This document shows, one piece after another, positions 1-9,812 of a stretch of 57,335 nucleotides of DNA (position 1 is its first letter; each line of letters begins with the position of its first letter). A model generated the notes under the pieces. That model was given only the letters and a program-made list of their open reading frames with translations, searched no databases and had not been told where the DNA came from. Position numbers and translations under genes: made by a program. Source of the DNA: Candidatus Aegiribacteria sp. (GTDB lineage Bacteria; Fermentibacterota; Fermentibacteria; Fermentibacterales; JCC-6); NCBI GenBank assembly GCA_030600545.1, contig JAUVLV010000009.1:1-57335 (forward strand). Direction: 5' to 3'.

Positions 1-382
1 AAAATGACCCACCTCCCGGAAATCAGATACTATGGAGCGGATATTCCACACTTCAATTAATGTGCAGGGGCTTTGAATTGTCGATGGAGTTATTGAATGA
101 CAACAGTTAAAGAACACTTATGGGTAAAGGGCAGTCCTAGCGCAGTTATGCCAGTACTGTCTCTTAGATCGTTGTAGAGTAAGAATGTCAGCGCCTGGAG
201 TACTACGTTCAATCAGAAATTGGACCTATTAAATTCATCCTCGCTCAAGATTTTATCAGATTCGACCATAAGCTTCGAGATCCTTCCCCGATATTATCGA
301 ATAAACCCTTATTATTTTGGCCATTACCTGAAACACTTGATTGATATTAATAGTTGTTATACATGTATGGATGAGATATTTG
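1..382. other. Gene-free left edge
   Basis: No convincing reading frame, RNA gene or hairpin is seen in these 382 bases. The sequence is AT-rich and broken by stops in all frames. The short minus-strand frame at 256-498 only mirrors the 3' end of the neighbouring lipoprotein gene. The first 20 bases resemble conserved ends seen near some transposons, but this cannot be supported at a window edge. Confidence 0.5.
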
Positions 383-1477
383 TTAAATGACCTTGAATCG
401 GTATATAGTACTGGTGGAATACTGCCGGACAAATAGTTCATCATCATCTGTATAAATGCAATGAGACCCTCCACGAACCGGTATGCAGAAACTGTCAAGA
501 TAGTTGCCAGTATAATCGTAGCGGTCTATTATTGTAACAGGCGCCCATTCTTCAAATGGGATATTTGTAACTTTAAACTCAGCATCTGCACTGAATGATG
601 ATAATTCTACACAAATCGTGCTATCAATACCAAGAAAGGGCTGTCCCATAACACTCCAAGCCACCCCACCACGAGTTGTTTCGTATTCGGTAGGATACTC
701 CCTAGCAAAATTATCTGAGACAGTTCTATCCTCAAGATAAAAGAAAAATATCTGATTACAGAATCTGGATGTTACAATCAATGTGTCTCCAACAAGCATA
801 CCAGCAAGATCGCTGTTAGCTCTAATTCCACTATGTGTCCATTCAGGTCTTCCAAAGGAGTAAAGAAGCGAATCGGGTAGTTGATACACTTGAACATTGC
901 CACCGTGTTCAGCTTTTGAAAGTACAGCAATAGTGCTGTCAGACAAAGCGATGACATCCTGCGGATTACTGACCGTAATCAGACTAATCCTTTCTCCACT
1001 TCGATTCAGTATCTCCACACGATCACCGTAGGTGTTGCAGACTGCAACCCAGCCTGATCCTGTGTCAATGCCTCCTATATAGCAGAAGTGACCCGGACCT
1101 TCTCCCTCCTCGCCGTAGCTCCAGTAAAAAGAACCATCCAGTCCCATGCAAACCAGTGTTTCCTGAGCCTGATCTGAAACGAAGAGAGTATCACCGGTGA
1201 TGTGCATCCAGTTTACTTTGTAGAAGGGAGGGTTCAAAAGATCCTCACCACCATATGTAGAGACTAATTCAAGATTCACCGAATGCTCTGGATTGTACTC
1301 CCATAAGCCATCATCAGTTCGCATTGCCCATGTGGCCCATTTGTCAAGAGTATCCGGATGGACAAGATAATCGGTTAAATCCGAGGTTGTATCGTTATCT
1401 TCAGATCTACCATTACTGCATGCGAAAGATGTTACAATAATGCACATGAGCAGTACTAATATACAGTAAACTTTCAT
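383..1477 (-). CDS. Beta-propeller lipoprotein (6-bladed type)
   Basis: This 364-residue protein starts with a lipoprotein signal: a hydrophobic stretch followed by a Cys at about residue 20 in the lipobox-like context TSFAC. It is therefore probably anchored by lipid in the cell envelope. The rest contains repeated beta-rich units of the NHL or 6-bladed propeller kind, for example a GEEGEGPGHF-like turn near residue 125 that recurs as GRRGSGPGEF in the lipoprotein at 6309-7442. A ribosome site (AGGTG) precedes the ATG. Function is unknown; propellers of this kind usually bind proteins or ligands. It is a divergent relative of the genes at 6309 and 34321. Confidence 0.75.
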   Translation of the reverse strand: MKVYCILVLLMCIIVTSFACSNGRSEDNDTTSDLTDYLVHPDTLDKWATWAMRTDDGLWEYNPEHSVNLELVSTYGGEDLLNPPFYKVNWMHITGDTLFVSDQAQETLVCMGLDGSFYWSYGEEGEGPGHFCYIGGIDTGSGWVAVCNTYGDRVEILNRSGERISLITVSNPQDVIALSDSTIAVLSKAEHGGNVQVYQLPDSLLYSFGRPEWTHSGIRANSDLAGMLVGDTLIVTSRFCNQIFFFYLEDRTVSDNFAREYPTEYETTRGGVAWSVMGQPFLGIDSTICVELSSFSADAEFKVTNIPFEEWAPVTIIDRYDYTGNYLDSFCIPVRGGSHCIYTDDDELFVRQYSTSTIYRFKVI

Positions 1478-1655
1478 TATCTTTCACCTACTTGATCAAG
1501 TATCTGATTGGATCTCATATTTTTATTGTACCGGCATATGCTATCACCTATGAACCCATTAATTTTGCCTGTTCTCATATATGCCTTACCCCTGCAACCG
1601 CCAAGACAAAGATTAAAGAGTTTTCGGATGGAGTCTAGCTAGCTTCCCGCTTTCC

Positions 1656-3821
1656 TTACCTCAGCACGATCAGTTTTGCGGAATCGGAAATACCAGCGTT
1701 CGTAATACCCCTGCAGAAGTATATACCTGAAGGAACCGGGACACCGTTATCATTTCTGCAGTTCCAGGAAACAATATGATTCCCCGGATCGAGCATATCA
1801 TCAGCCAGAACGGATATTATTCTTCCATTCATGTCGTACACTTCAATTCTTGCTTCCGATGCGGAAAGACCTCCCAGATAGAAGGAAATTGAAGCAGATG
1901 ACCCGCACGGATTGGGATAGATACTGTGGAAACACAGGGATGAAACCCCTCCTGGCTCCGTCTGTTCAGCAATCCCTGTCTGGTCTTCGTATAGATAGGC
2001 TGTCAGGTTAATGCGCTGTGTTACGTTGAGAGATGACTCATTCGATATTATCGACCTGTACTGTTCATCGGAGGGAATAACAAAATCCACATTCCCCGAA
2101 CAGGCGTTCTCTGATATTTCATACGCTTCAAACGGATCACTGCTGATATAACTCGAGTAGTTTATCTCATCACAAATGAAGAAATCAACGTTCCCCGGAG
2201 AAAGCGTTTCTGAATAGACATCACCATCATCAAAATTTGTACCGTAAATGGTCTCACCCGAAACATCGTAATCAATCATAAGCCTGTAATCATCGGTAGG
2301 TGGTACGGGAGGTGAATCAGGTGAGATATCCAGCGAGGTTACTTCTCCGGATAGTACTACATCAACCGTATAGTGCAGACCTGTAACAGTTGATGTCGTG
2401 ACAGTGGAGTAACCTGAAACCGGATAATTCCCGATGGGGCTTGTTACCTTCATGTAGAGCGGCCTGCTGTCGCCAAAAAGAAATTGCCCGGTACCTGAGC
2501 TTGCGGTGTAACCCACCAGGCATCGCGGGCCCGGAGACCCATCACTGTCCAGTACTATACAGGCTCCATCCACCGGATTTCCAAGATTGTCCTTCACATT
2601 GACCGTCAGCGTGCATACTTCGGTATACCTCTCCGTGACATTCCATGTGTAACCGTCTCCCCTCCAGTTAAACACACTGGCCATATCCCATCCCCAGCCG
2701 GGATCGTAAACTCTGGGGTTGTTTATATGCGTTCCCACCGGCTCCCAGGCTATCCATTCCCTCTCCCAGAATTCGTTTATCTTGTGGTTGTCTCTGTACA
2801 TTGCCGATACTGTCGCGGGGACAAAGGCGGTTCTCGAAGCCGCAGCGGTCAGATAGGAATGAACACTGCAGGTCCCTTCATGCCAGTTATATATCCTGAC
2901 AGGCTGGCTATGGTGTGTATGTGAATGGAACCACATGCTTTCCGTCACCCATGTGCTCAGGGCTCCAATCGCTCCGTTGTCGAGACTGCTCACATTGCAG
3001 TTCCAGAGGGTTTTGCAAACCGAAAGGAAATCTTTCAGCAGAGGATATCCCGTATCCGCGTGGTTGAAAAGGTAATCCCTCCAGAAAACACCGGTAGGGG
3101 GATCGGCATGACCTCCCGTTGCTGGATTTATGTAATCCGGCCTCTCTCTGTGGATTTTAGGGTGAGCCACAAACCAGTAATAGATGTCCTGCGGAAGTTC
3201 AAACGTTAACGTGTCTGGATCCTGGTAAACCTTGTACTCGATGGTCGAGTAGTAGTTACCGCCGTTTGATGAAGTTCCGTAGTCTATTATGTCGGCGTAA
3301 GCCAGAAATGCATCTGTATCGTACAGTAGCGACACATTGAATGTAAGAACTTCAGGATGAAAAAGATGGCTGCCGAGTGTCTGCGGAGCAATATGCGCAA
3401 TTTCAAAGGCGATCTCATCAACGTAAGGATCGGAAGCTGTCATAATAATATCAGCGTATATGTCCTGATAGTAACTCGAAAGCCTTGAAAAATTATCTGC
3501 AAGATCGATCTGCAGCCATTCGGGAGCCTTCTCGACCGCGTCCTGAGCGTTGCTTGTCAAATCGCTCGGGGGAGGCTCGAACTGCAGTGTTCCCGAGCTG
3601 TTTGAAAAGGTTATCACACAATTTTCGCCGGTGGGAACTCTAATCGAAGCGTTAATCGAATCTACAAGTACCCATTCATAACTATTCTGCTGCAGTTCAT
3701 TTTCAAGTCCGGCACCTGTTATTTCACAGGGCAGAGAAAGCAGGACAACAAACAGTGTGAAAACCGGGAAGAATATCCCTGAGTTTGTAGAAATGATCCT
3801 ATAACTGATACCACCGCTCAT
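1656..3821 (-). CDS. Secreted transglutaminase-like protein with sorting domain
   Basis: The protein has about 721 residues. The N-terminus has a hydrophobic segment at about residues 15-38 that fits a signal peptide. A transglutaminase/papain-like core is suggested by Cys near residue 317 (GTCSVHS), His near 346 (DNHKINE) and Asp near 373 (RVYDPGW), in the right order for a Cys-His-Asp triad. A carboxypeptidase-regulatory-like Ig segment follows (about 420-515). A C-terminal Ig-like domain (about 635-721, beginning SIYPNPCG) matches T9SS type A or FlgD-Ig sorting domains. I chose the internal ATG at 3821 because it overlaps the upstream stop as ATGA; longer starts would run into the upstream gene. 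Substrate is unknown: it could be a protease, a cross-linker or an inactive binding protein. Confidence 0.8.
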   Translation of the reverse strand: MSGGISYRIISTNSGIFFPVFTLFVVLLSLPCEITGAGLENELQQNSYEWVLVDSINASIRVPTGENCVITFSNSSGTLQFEPPPSDLTSNAQDAVEKAPEWLQIDLADNFSRLSSYYQDIYADIIMTASDPYVDEIAFEIAHIAPQTLGSHLFHPEVLTFNVSLLYDTDAFLAYADIIDYGTSSNGGNYYSTIEYKVYQDPDTLTFELPQDIYYWFVAHPKIHRERPDYINPATGGHADPPTGVFWRDYLFNHADTGYPLLKDFLSVCKTLWNCNVSSLDNGAIGALSTWVTESMWFHSHTHHSQPVRIYNWHEGTCSVHSYLTAAASRTAFVPATVSAMYRDNHKINEFWEREWIAWEPVGTHINNPRVYDPGWGWDMASVFNWRGDGYTWNVTERYTEVCTLTVNVKDNLGNPVDGACIVLDSDGSPGPRCLVGYTASSGTGQFLFGDSRPLYMKVTSPIGNYPVSGYSTVTTSTVTGLHYTVDVVLSGEVTSLDISPDSPPVPPTDDYRLMIDYDVSGETIYGTNFDDGDVYSETLSPGNVDFFICDEINYSSYISSDPFEAYEISENACSGNVDFVIPSDEQYRSIISNESSLNVTQRINLTAYLYEDQTGIAEQTEPGGVSSLCFHSIYPNPCGSSASISFYLGGLSASEARIEVYDMNGRIISVLADDMLDPGNHIVSWNCRNDNGVPVPSGIYFCRGITNAGISDSAKLIVLR

Positions 3822-5563
3822 TGCAGATGTACCAGTCTTGTTGTGTAATTCCTGGATCCGGCCGTAAGGCGGCAGATATAGATTCCGCTGGGCGTTTGGT
3901 TCCCGCTGGTTCCGCTCCATGTTACCGTATTCGTTCCCGCCGGCATATTGTCGCTGATCAATGTGTCAACAAGTCTTCCCGTGATGTCGAATATCTCAAG
4001 TGTGACAGGCACCCGTTCAGTAAGATCAAAAGAAATAACTGTAGAACCTGAGAACGGATTCGGGCTGCTTGCAAGATTGCAGTCGATAAAAGGCTGTACG
4101 CCTCCGCCGCCTATACCTGTCAGAGGATTGCATGTAAAAGTGAGCTCTCTTGTAGCACCCGCCGGCAGAGGATCTTCATTCTTATTCCAGATATGCATAA
4201 TAGCGAAATTGTCAGTAACGACAACATCCTTACAGTCATGACTTACCACTATGATATCTTGGGCTCTGATGGGGAGAAGGACTATTGGAGACCTGTAACC
4301 CCACTTATTCGTATAACCGGGACTTCCCTCTATATTCATAGTTATAGTCACAGTGACTTCCCACGGAGTGTCCGTACAGTCAACCACTACATCTTCAGAA
4401 TAGAGCAGTGTATCGTAAACACCCACATCGATGGGAACCCTCGCCTCCATAGCGGGATCTCCGTAAAGCGCGGAACCGTTCAGATCGGGTGCGCCTCCCG
4501 CTCCGGGAGTTGCGTTGTGCATGTCGTAATAGAGAGCCTGATTCGCAAGGAAATACGCCTGCGGCCAGGTGTAATGCGCCTGGCGCTCAAAATAAGCCTT
4601 TGTGCCTCCGTGCTGCTGACTTAAAGTACCTTCATTGATAACGTATCCGGTATAGAAATAAGCTCCGGCGGTATGAAGCCATCCAAGAGCCATCGAATTG
4701 TCGTTGTATATTTTACCGATCTTACAATTTCCCAGGCCAAAGAATATCTTCGGATTGATAGAATTTATATGCAGCGTGTCTCCTCCATGTGTACGGCCGA
4801 TTGCCTGGCATCCCAGGCTGCCGTACGATTTGAAATATCCTTCGTCACCGGGAGTTGGATAGTGCATCTGCCATTGGAAGTGAGCTCCGTGTCCGCTTGT
4901 AATGAAAATATTGATACTGTCGGCATTCAGACATTCAACAAGCCATTCCGTTCTGTCCCTAGGACCATCAGTATGCTGAACAGCAAGGGGGTCGTTCAGT
5001 GCTTTGGTATAGTAAAGTCCATAGTTGGCTTCGCTTGTGGAAATACCCTGCGGATAATGGGTAAGGTCACAGCTGGTAGTTCCTCCGAGAACGGTTATTA
5101 CGTCAAACCCCTCAGGACCGGTGGCAATTCTCAGTGCGTCGGACGCATAGTACCCTGTAATGATTCCCCATATAGCGTCTCCGTATGGATCGTCATCCAG
5201 TTCACGGCCGAATTTCCATACGGTATCCACAAATGTCGCTGTTGCGTTATCCCATTCAGATACGAATGCAATGTAATCCGGTGCGTACAGGCTGAGGGGA
5301 TATTGAATACTATAGATACTGCCGGAGTAGTTAAAAACCTCAGCCGAATACTTCGCTACAAGGCTGTCCACCACCTCGGCCCAGTCGGCCTCCAGGTAAG
5401 TATCATCCCGAATCACTACCGCATACCTGAATGAACCTCTTTCCGCCGTCCACTGTGCCGTGACCGGCGCGGCAAAGATGCAAAAAAGGCACAGGAGAAC
5501 AAGGAGAGTGCCAGCTTTTCCAGCATTCGCGAAAGAACGAACTGAGCCCGGGTAATTCTTCAT
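3818..5563 (-). CDS. Secreted caspase-fold peptidase (C25 gingipain-like)
   Basis: The protein has 581 residues with a clear signal peptide (hydrophobic core about 18-35, ending PVTAQ). The clan CD pattern is visible: a His-Gly in ITSGHGAHF near residue 225 and a Cys in GLGNCKIGK near residue 280, each after a hydrophobic strand. This fits the catalytic dyad of C25 gingipain-like and other caspase-fold peptidases. The C-terminal 80 residues (starting SSPNPFSG) form a T9SS type A-like sorting domain. The gene is first in a two-gene operon with the transglutaminase-like gene, coupled through ATGA. The assignment to C25 rather than another clan CD family is an inference from layout and motif. 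Confidence 0.82.
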   Translation of the reverse strand: MKNYPGSVRSFANAGKAGTLLVLLCLFCIFAAPVTAQWTAERGSFRYAVVIRDDTYLEADWAEVVDSLVAKYSAEVFNYSGSIYSIQYPLSLYAPDYIAFVSEWDNATATFVDTVWKFGRELDDDPYGDAIWGIITGYYASDALRIATGPEGFDVITVLGGTTSCDLTHYPQGISTSEANYGLYYTKALNDPLAVQHTDGPRDRTEWLVECLNADSINIFITSGHGAHFQWQMHYPTPGDEGYFKSYGSLGCQAIGRTHGGDTLHINSINPKIFFGLGNCKIGKIYNDNSMALGWLHTAGAYFYTGYVINEGTLSQQHGGTKAYFERQAHYTWPQAYFLANQALYYDMHNATPGAGGAPDLNGSALYGDPAMEARVPIDVGVYDTLLYSEDVVVDCTDTPWEVTVTITMNIEGSPGYTNKWGYRSPIVLLPIRAQDIIVVSHDCKDVVVTDNFAIMHIWNKNEDPLPAGATRELTFTCNPLTGIGGGGVQPFIDCNLASSPNPFSGSTVISFDLTERVPVTLEIFDITGRLVDTLISDNMPAGTNTVTWSGTSGNQTPSGIYICRLTAGSRNYTTRLVHLQ

Positions 5564-5634
5564 TATGACCTTCCTCTACGGTTATATGAATACTTCACTT
5601 TACAATATCTTCCTATTTCAAAACAATAAGTTCT

Positions 5635-6024
5635 CTATCTATTCCGATATAACCAGTCACTTTCCGGTTGCGATTGAGCTTCCTGCACAAGCGTCAGATC
5701 GTTATCACTCATTGACTGCACTGCGCCATCGAGATTACCGTTGATCTTCGTGTAATAAGTTGATGTGGTCTGCTGGGAACTTTTTGCCCAGACTATATGG
5801 ATGTTGTTCTCCTCATCGATATCCATCTGAGGTGCCCAGACCTGATTGCTTGCCGATGTAAGGAAACTCTCATCGATACAGATACTTCCATCGGGATAGA
5901 GTTTCATGTAACAAAGAAGGTTGGATGATCCCGTCCACTGCTGCCAGATAATATGAGCATTTCCGTTACTGTCACAGCATATCTGAGGTTTATTCATCTG
6001 GTTGGAAGCATTGTAGCAAAGGAA
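5635..6024 (-). pseudogene. Truncated repeat-protein remnant (BNR/sialidase-like)
   Basis: An open stretch of about 130 codons encodes two to three units with the pattern D-x-x-(G/N)-N-x-H-I-(I/V)-W, as in NAHIIWQQ and NIHIVWAK, typical of BNR-like propeller blades. The first ATG is at 5997, but the repeat pattern continues upstream of it (ASNQ before the Met repeats as ASNQ 40 residues later) until a stop at 6025-6027. The frame therefore looks like the 3' end of a longer gene whose 5' part is lost. There is no signal peptide. It sits just upstream of the C25-like gene on the same strand. Confidence 0.6.
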
Positions 6025-6027
6025 TTA

Positions 6028-6308
6028 GGATGGCCCATTCCTCCTTCCAAGGCAACCCCAGGGAAAGTGCACACTATATCGGACACAACTCAGAAAGCCT
6101 CCTAATTCTATTATAGAAAGTATTAGCATAATAGACAACATCTCTCATCCACAATATGAGAAGGTCTAATTGTAGATGGCGAGATGACAAGCTGCCTTAT
6201 TCTTGAAGATATTCTCAGTGAATAGGACACCAGTGAAAATATTTGACAATATTTTAGTATTATGTATAATTTTATGATTGCCATTAAACATATGGAAAGG
6301 ATTCCGTA
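6028..6308. other. Non-coding gap with a strong promoter at its right end
   Basis: About 280 bases hold no convincing gene. The left part may carry decayed sequence of the repeat-protein remnant. The right end holds the promoter for the propeller lipoprotein, listed separately. Confidence 0.6.
6243..6270 (+). promoter_or_regulatory. Consensus sigma-70 promoter
   Basis: A perfect TTGACA at 6243-6248 and a perfect TATAAT at 6265-6270 are 16 bases apart. The start codon of the lipoprotein gene follows 39 bases after the -10 box, which leaves room for a short leader. It is the closest match to consensus in the window, so high expression is expected. Confidence 0.85.
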
Positions 6309-7442
6309 ATGAAATATGAACTTTTTTTAACATCAGCTGTACTAATTTTTACTCTCTCCGGTTGCGGCAAAGAACAGACTGAACGGATTCCGGACGAACC
6401 GGAAGCAGACACAGAATTTGTTCTGGAACTCGTGATTACCGACTCTATAGGTGTCGAACTCGGCGACTCGAATTACGTTTTCGGCTCAATAGAAGCTTCA
6501 TCGCATACTGCGGAAGGCAATATTCTCGTTCTCGACCGGCCTGCATGCTGTGTTCGCGAGTACACTCCCGATGGCGATTTCGTCAAGAACTTTGGAAGAC
6601 GGGGTTCAGGCCCCGGTGAATTTTACAATCCGCTATCCATGGTTCGCCTGAATGACGGACGAGTATCCATATTTGATATGCAGACCGGGATGAGCGTTTT
6701 TCTTGCAGAAGGCGAATGGGATGGAATTACCGCCGAGATCTTCGGAGAACCGGTTATGTGGTTAACCGCGGCTGACAGTAATCGATACATTGGAACAATT
6801 AACGATTTCGAGATTATTGATGATCAGCCGATTCTCACGGCTTATGTGGGCAGATTCGAGATAAACGAGACAGAACCATCCCTTATCTACTGGGAGAACT
6901 CTTTCGTGTTCGATTTCTCGAATTCTTCACAGATAGTCGAAGATGCTTATTTCGCCAAAACATGGGCTTCAGACAGAGATGGAAATGTATTCCTTGCCTC
7001 CAGGGACACCGAGGAGTATCTGATCACCGGATTTGACACAAATGGAGATGAATTCGTCGAAATATCGATGGATCTTCCTGCGGTTCAAAAATCAGAAGAG
7101 GAGATCGCTGAAGAGACTGAATTCTGGAATCAACGGGCAAAGAACATGGGGTATGGCGGCCAGCTCAACTACCAGCCTGATCCGTACCGCTGGAAGATCC
7201 ACTCGATGGGAATCGACAGTCAGAGTAAACTCTGGGTCAGAAGAGGAACCGAAGAGATTCCCACATTCGATGTATTCGATTACGAAGGGAATCACCTCTT
7301 TGCTGCGCACATTCCATCTATTATCGGAGCTGACGGTCTTCTATGGGAGGTGCGCGTAGATGAATTCGGAATACTCGCATGGTCTCTCAACCCGCTTGAT
7401 GGGTACCAGAAACTCTATACACTCGAACTTGCCTCAAATTAA
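6309..7442 (+). CDS. Beta-propeller lipoprotein (6-bladed type)
   Basis: This 377-residue protein has a lipoprotein signal with Cys at about residue 19 (LSGCGKE). It then shows propeller-like repeats, including the segments DSIGVELGDSNYVFG (about 46-60) and GRRGSGPGEF (about 97-106). Both are shared nearly word for word with the lipoprotein at 34321-35559, and the C-terminal DPYRW segment also recurs there, so the two genes are paralogues. It is a single gene behind a consensus promoter. A cell-envelope binding role is likely, but nothing in the sequence names a ligand. Confidence 0.8.
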   Translation: MKYELFLTSAVLIFTLSGCGKEQTERIPDEPEADTEFVLELVITDSIGVELGDSNYVFGSIEASSHTAEGNILVLDRPACCVREYTPDGDFVKNFGRRGSGPGEFYNPLSMVRLNDGRVSIFDMQTGMSVFLAEGEWDGITAEIFGEPVMWLTAADSNRYIGTINDFEIIDDQPILTAYVGRFEINETEPSLIYWENSFVFDFSNSSQIVEDAYFAKTWASDRDGNVFLASRDTEEYLITGFDTNGDEFVEISMDLPAVQKSEEEIAEETEFWNQRAKNMGYGGQLNYQPDPYRWKIHSMGIDSQSKLWVRRGTEEIPTFDVFDYEGNHLFAAHIPSIIGADGLLWEVRVDEFGILAWSLNPLDGYQKLYTLELASN

Positions 7443-7463
7443 AGGAGGAAAAAGAAAAAGGGG

Positions 7464-9812
7464 TCATTCGATGCTTACCGGCTGCATCAGGTAAAGAAGC
7501 TGATCGGAACCCAGGAATTCAATAAGGCTTTCGAATACTCCAAATCCCGGCATTTCCATGGTTCCGGGAAAAGACGGCGTCGGATAAATACGTACGCCGG
7601 GAACTTCATCGGTATCCATCCCGGTCAGCCCAGCAGCGTAGTAAACCGCATCAACGACTCCTCCACATTCGTCAATAATACCGATTTCAAGAGCGTCGGT
7701 ACCGGACCATATTCTGCCACGTCCTATGGAATCCACTTCTTCGAAGGTCATATCTCTGCCTTCAGCCACCGTTTCTACGAAAAGGTTGTATCCATCCTCC
7801 ATGAGGTCGAATGACCTTTCCCTCTCTCTTTCAGTATACGGGCGGAACGAGCTGTACATCGATGCCATAGAGCCTGTCGAAACTTCCTCAATGTTTATTC
7901 CAAGATTTTCCATCAATCCGCCAAAGGAGAATTTACCTGATATTATTCCAATGGAACCTGTTAAGGTCATCCTGTCGGCAAAGATCCTGTCCGCCCCGCA
8001 GGCAATGTAATAACCGCCCGAACCTGCCACGCTACCCATGGAAACGATTACCGGAATCTCTCTGCGTATCCTTTCAACGGCATGGTGTATGTCGGTGCTG
8101 GCGAGTGCATCCCCTCCGGGGGAATTGATTCTAAGTACAATAGCCTGAACCCCGGGCTGCGATGCGGTCTCGGAAAGAATATCACATACGGTCTCACTGC
8201 CCATGACCCTGCCAAAGGGGAAAGATGAACCGCTCTCTCCTCTCATGATAGCACCTGACGCCACTACTACCGCGATACACTTGTCCGGCCCCCATGTATC
8301 ATCCGCAGGAATTGAAGCGGCGTAAGCCTCTATTGAGATTGCATTGATATCCCTGTCCAGTTCTTCTCCCACCTTTTCCTCAACCTGATCCTGATAACAG
8401 ATACCGTCTACCATTCCTGCTGTTACCGCTCTCGAAGCAGTGTAAGAGCCAGCGTCTATGATAGTACGCAGCTGTGCCGGTTCAAGCCCCTTGCCGTTGG
8501 CGACTCCTGCCGTAAGCTCACACTGAAAAGATTCAAGAAGAGCGGTCATAGCTCTTCTCTGGGCATCGGACATATCCGACCGGGTAAGCATATCACTTGC
8601 ACTCTTGTACTCGCCTATATGCTGGAAGTCAGGGTAGATACCCACGTTGTCAAGAAATTCCCTGAGGAAGAACGCCTCCGACGCGAGACCGAGGAAAGAA
8701 ATCTCTCCAGCGGGATGTATCCAGATTCTGCTGCCGCAGGAAGCCAGATAATATCCTCCGTTACCGATAGTTTCAACATAGAAATAGACTTTCTTTCCGG
8801 ATTGCTTTATTCGCTGCAGAAGGTTCCTTATTTCCTCAGCCTGTGCCAGATAACCCGATGATCTCTTTATGTCGACTATCACTCCAGAAACGGTATTATC
8901 TGAAACTATTCTATCCAGAAGAAGGGCTGTTTCAGTAAAGCAGGGCTGAACTGAGCCCAGGAACGGCCTCTGCCTGAGTTCATCAAAATCGCTCGTTTCA
9001 ATTCGCACGAATATGTCCGATGGTTCAAGCAGATTCGCACCCGGGCCGGTAGTGAATGTAATATCTCCTCTTGAAGAGCAATACGAATAATCATCATCAC
9101 TGACTGCTCCGAAGGAAATACCCGCTTTTCCGAATCCGGCTTCCATTCCGAAGCTCAGATAGTCCTCTCCCGCATCAGCTCTGATGGCAAGCCCTTCCAG
9201 GGGACGAATTTCGAGTCCCGCTGAGAACCTGTAATCATCAAGCACCGTTCCTGTTTCAAGGTTGGTAACAATCGTAAGGTCTTCGCCCAGAGGTCTTACC
9301 GCGAATCCTGCTCTGTAAACGGCTTCAACATCGATGTCACCGGGAATATCCATTCCCCCTTTTCTCACAAGACCGAAACTGAACCAGTCAAGGGGACGGA
9401 CTATCATGCCAAGAGTATAGAAATTCTTCCCTGAAAAGGGGCTGGCTTTCACTGTAGGATCGAACCAGGAATAAGCCATGCCGAACGATGCAATATTTTC
9501 GAAGACATTCATACTGGAGGAAAGGGTGAATTTTCTCATGCTGACGTCATCTTCCCACCATCCGGAAATACCGGCGCCGGGAAATGCAATTGAAACCCTG
9601 TCGAACCCCTCAAACGCGCTGTCGGACGCGGCCATACCCAATCTAAGTCTCAGACTGCTTAAAAAACTGAAACCGGCGGGATTAACAAGTTCGGGATTTC
9701 CCACCTCGGGATATGCAACCCAGTCGAATACATCTTTCGGCCCGGGCACATCGTATGCTCCCGCCAGCGATACAAGAATAAACAGAATTGAAATGATACT
9801 TAATACTCTCAT
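7464..9812 (-). CDS. sppA: SppA-type signal peptide peptidase with N-terminal barrel domain
   Basis: The protein has about 782 residues. After a signal peptide (MRVLSIISIL start) comes a region of about 230 residues rich in alternating beta strands with aromatic ends, resembling an outer-membrane barrel. Two SppA/S49 domains follow. The catalytic Lys is in IGEYKSASD (near 401) and the catalytic Ser in GSVAGSGGYY (near 596), the Lys-then-Ser order of the long SppA (67K) type. The family cleaves leftover signal peptides in the membrane. A longer start at 9851 exists, but the ATG at 9812 begins the signal peptide. The added barrel-like domain is unusual; it might tether the peptidase in the outer membrane. 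Confidence 0.85.
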   Translation of the reverse strand: MRVLSIISILFILVSLAGAYDVPGPKDVFDWVAYPEVGNPELVNPAGFSFLSSLRLRLGMAASDSAFEGFDRVSIAFPGAGISGWWEDDVSMRKFTLSSSMNVFENIASFGMAYSWFDPTVKASPFSGKNFYTLGMIVRPLDWFSFGLVRKGGMDIPGDIDVEAVYRAGFAVRPLGEDLTIVTNLETGTVLDDYRFSAGLEIRPLEGLAIRADAGEDYLSFGMEAGFGKAGISFGAVSDDDYSYCSSRGDITFTTGPGANLLEPSDIFVRIETSDFDELRQRPFLGSVQPCFTETALLLDRIVSDNTVSGVIVDIKRSSGYLAQAEEIRNLLQRIKQSGKKVYFYVETIGNGGYYLASCGSRIWIHPAGEISFLGLASEAFFLREFLDNVGIYPDFQHIGEYKSASDMLTRSDMSDAQRRAMTALLESFQCELTAGVANGKGLEPAQLRTIIDAGSYTASRAVTAGMVDGICYQDQVEEKVGEELDRDINAISIEAYAASIPADDTWGPDKCIAVVVASGAIMRGESGSSFPFGRVMGSETVCDILSETASQPGVQAIVLRINSPGGDALASTDIHHAVERIRREIPVIVSMGSVAGSGGYYIACGADRIFADRMTLTGSIGIISGKFSFGGLMENLGINIEEVSTGSMASMYSSFRPYTERERERSFDLMEDGYNLFVETVAEGRDMTFEEVDSIGRGRIWSGTDALEIGIIDECGGVVDAVYYAAGLTGMDTDEVPGVRIYPTPSFPGTMEMPGFGVFESLIEFLGSDQLLYLMQPVSIE

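Noticed and set aside
1-25. Start of the window resembles ends of IS21-like elements
   Set aside because: Only one short end is visible and no transposase or matching inverted repeat is present in the window.
256-498. 80-residue minus-strand frame
   Set aside because: It overlaps the lipoprotein gene end in another frame, has no ribosome site and no protein-like pattern.
2925-3209. Plus-strand frames inside the transglutaminase-like gene
   Set aside because: They are antisense shadows with Arg- and Ser-rich composition and no start signal.
4673-5434. Long plus-strand frame of 253 residues opposite the C25-like gene
   Set aside because: The minus-strand gene has signal peptide, catalytic motifs and sorting domain; the plus frame shows none.
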